Below, piece by piece: positions 62,872 to 64,000 of a DNA stretch of 64,000 bases. The notes beneath the pieces are model-generated. The model worked only from the letters and a program-made list of their open reading frames with translations. It was not told where the DNA came from and ran no database searches. The position numbers were made by a program, and so were the translations under genes. Position 1 is the stretch's first letter, and each line of letters begins with the position of its first letter. The stretch is from the NCBI RefSeq assembly GCF_013364215.1, contig NZ_CP054923.1:124001-188000 (forward strand). Direction: 5' to 3'. The stretch comes from Verrucosispora sp. NA02020. GTDB taxonomy: Bacteria; Actinomycetota; Actinomycetes; Mycobacteriales; Micromonosporaceae.

Positions 62872-64000
62872 GAACGTGCTTCTCGGCAGAGGTGGGTCCG
62901 TGCGAGGTGAGGAGCACCGGAGCGCCGAGCGCCTCGCCGATCATCTCGGGCCAGTTTGCCGGACCGGCGTCGTAGAGCGGGCGTGCCCGCAGCAGGCGGG
63001 CGGTGAGCGCGGCCTGCCGGTCGAGGTCGCCGGCCGGGCCCGGGAGCAGCCGGTCCAGGCCGTCGTAGCGGCGGCAGATGCGCAGGTCGAGATCACGTTC
63101 GGTGAGATCCAGGTGGGTCAGCGCCAGGCCGTCCACCCCGCCCGCGACCGCCAGGGCGTACGCGTGCGCGACGGCGTCGAAGTGACCGAACCGGAAGCGG
63201 CCCTGCCAGGGGTTCGTCGCGTTGTGCGGGTCGGTCAGCGGCAGCGACGGGTCCTCGGTGACCAGCGGTCCTGGACCGTGCCGGGTGGTGACGGTCCGCA
63301 GCACCCCGATCCGCAGCGCCGATCCGCCCTGCCCGGCCTCGGCCAGCAGAGTCTCGGCGTTGGCGAAGGTGGTGGTGCTCCACGTGGTGTACGGGTGGAA
63401 GCCGTGCCACTCGTCCAGCAGCACCCCCTGGGCGCCCTCGAACACGCACGGCCCGGCCCGTAGCGCCCCGGCCAGCCAGGAGCCGTCGACGATCGCCACC
63501 CGTTCGGCGAAGGCCCGGTACGCCGGCAGGCAGTCCGCGACCGGTGGGGCATCCAGCGGCCCGAGTTCGGCGGTGAGCCGGTCCCGGAGTGCGGTCAACC
63601 GTCGGCGCAGCACCTCCGGGTCGCGGCAGTCGGCGACCCGGGGTGCCTCGTCGGGGTGGGCGAGCCCGTACGCGACAGTCTCGCCCACCCCCTGCCCGCA
63701 GGAACCGTGCCGGTCGGCTCCCCGGGCTGTCTCCCGGGCCCGGTTGGCGGCCCGGTGGTACGGGGTGGCCAGCAGCGCCGCCCCGTCCACGGTCAACCGG
63801 TCGAACGCGTCGGGCACCCCGACGGCGGCGAGGTGGTCGGCCTCGGCGGCGAGCGCCAGCGGGTCCACCACGACGTGCCGGGACAGGTGGGTGCGTACGC
63901 CGGGGTGGAAGGTGCCGGCACCGAACTGCGCGAAGGTGTGGTGTCGGCCGTCGGGCCGGACGACGTTGTGCGCCGCCTGCGCACCCCCGTTGAACCGGAC
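62819..64000 (-). CDS. Divergent adenylosuccinate-synthetase-like protein, 5' part cut by window edge
   Basis: About 393 codons are visible; the frame continues to base 64000, so the N-terminal GTP loop is missing. PurA features remain: RFNGGAQAAHNVV (catalytic-His region), CVFEGAQGVLLDEWHGFHPYTTWSTTTFANAE, VLRTVTTRHGPGPLVTED, FRFGHFDAVAHAYALAVAGGVDGLALTHLD. A regular purA is at 42386, so this is a second, diverged copy that may use another nucleotide or amino acid. Its last residues (KEGHLINAWCRGRAPS) are encoded by palindromic repeat copy 5, not by PurA-like sequence. Confidence 0.8.
   Translation of the reverse strand, partial: VRFNGGAQAAHNVVRPDGRHHTFAQFGAGTFHPGVRTHLSRHVVVDPLALAAEADHLAAVGVPDAFDRLTVDGAALLATPYHRAANRARETARGADRHGSCGQGVGETVAYGLAHPDEAPRVADCRDPEVLRRRLTALRDRLTAELGPLDAPPVADCLPAYRAFAERVAIVDGSWLAGALRAGPCVFEGAQGVLLDEWHGFHPYTTWSTTTFANAETLLAEAGQGGSALRIGVLRTVTTRHGPGPLVTEDPSLPLTDPHNATNPWQGRFRFGHFDAVAHAYALAVAGGVDGLALTHLDLTERDLDLRICRRYDGLDRLLPGPAGDLDRQAALTARLLRARPLYDAGPANWPEMIGEALGAPVLLTSHGPTSAEKHVRKEGHLINAWCRGRAPS

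Overview
The window is about 73% G+C by eye, with dense genes, many GTG/TTG starts, leaderless-looking promoters and an HspR/HAIR heat-shock circuit. Gene order around dnaK-grpE-dnaJ-hspR, clpB, pyrE, fba and purA resembles that of Streptomyces and its relatives. Together with the intergenic palindromes, this points to an actinomycete chromosome, most likely Micromonosporaceae (Micromonospora/Salinispora-like). The assignment is an inference from gene content; no search was run.

Layout. 1-2732: 2-oxoacid dehydrogenase genes (E1 alpha, E1 beta, cut E2) on the minus strand. 3253-7003: a secreted Pro-rich protein, then a divergent module of a Nudix/NrtR-type regulator, an SPFH protein and an NAD-kinase-like protein with two matching operator-like palindromes between them. 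7009-11808: an unknown protein and a pair of membrane dynamin-like GTPases. 11893-16508: dnaK-grpE-dnaJ-hspR with a HAIR operator. 17092-20335: a 72-bp palindromic element, an unknown protein, a cation/proton antiporter and a lipoprotein. 20341-23281: a GntR remnant and clpB with a second HAIR site. 23361-30303: small membrane proteins with Pro-rich tails, a DUF4178 protein, an SDR, pyrE, an ArsR regulator and a DUF368 transporter. 30400-34447: the Hen1-Pnkp RNA repair pair, with palindromes beside and between the genes. 34685-42260: a small acidic protein, a holin-like membrane protein, fba, a LOG-family protein, a DUF3151 protein, a ParA-like ATPase with a long Pro-rich arm, and a degenerate diacylglycerol-kinase-like protein. 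42386-47739: purA and purD, separated by an IS4-family insertion with a 10-bp target duplication and by an AbiEi/DUF559-like gene bracketed by two related palindromes. 48110-57458: an ECF sigma factor, a tiny coupled ORF and a membrane anti-sigma candidate, then a YqiJ-like protein, a flotillin and a 1691-residue DUF3686-type ATPase. 57576-64000: a small membrane protein, acyl-CoA synthetase, acyl-CoA dehydrogenase, SCP2 protein, TetR regulator, DedA protein and a divergent PurA paralogue cut by the window edge.

Three themes stand out. First, several families of short palindromes sit between genes. Two 72-bp copies share an identical 26-nt centre but have unrelated perfect 23-bp arms. Five copies of another family supply stop codons or coding sequence to their neighbours. 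A third family brackets the AbiEi-like gene. Second, there are two separate SPFH systems, one tied to NAD chemistry by its neighbours and one to a giant ATPase. Third, stress and repair functions are prominent: HspR regulon, ClpB and Hen1-Pnkp.
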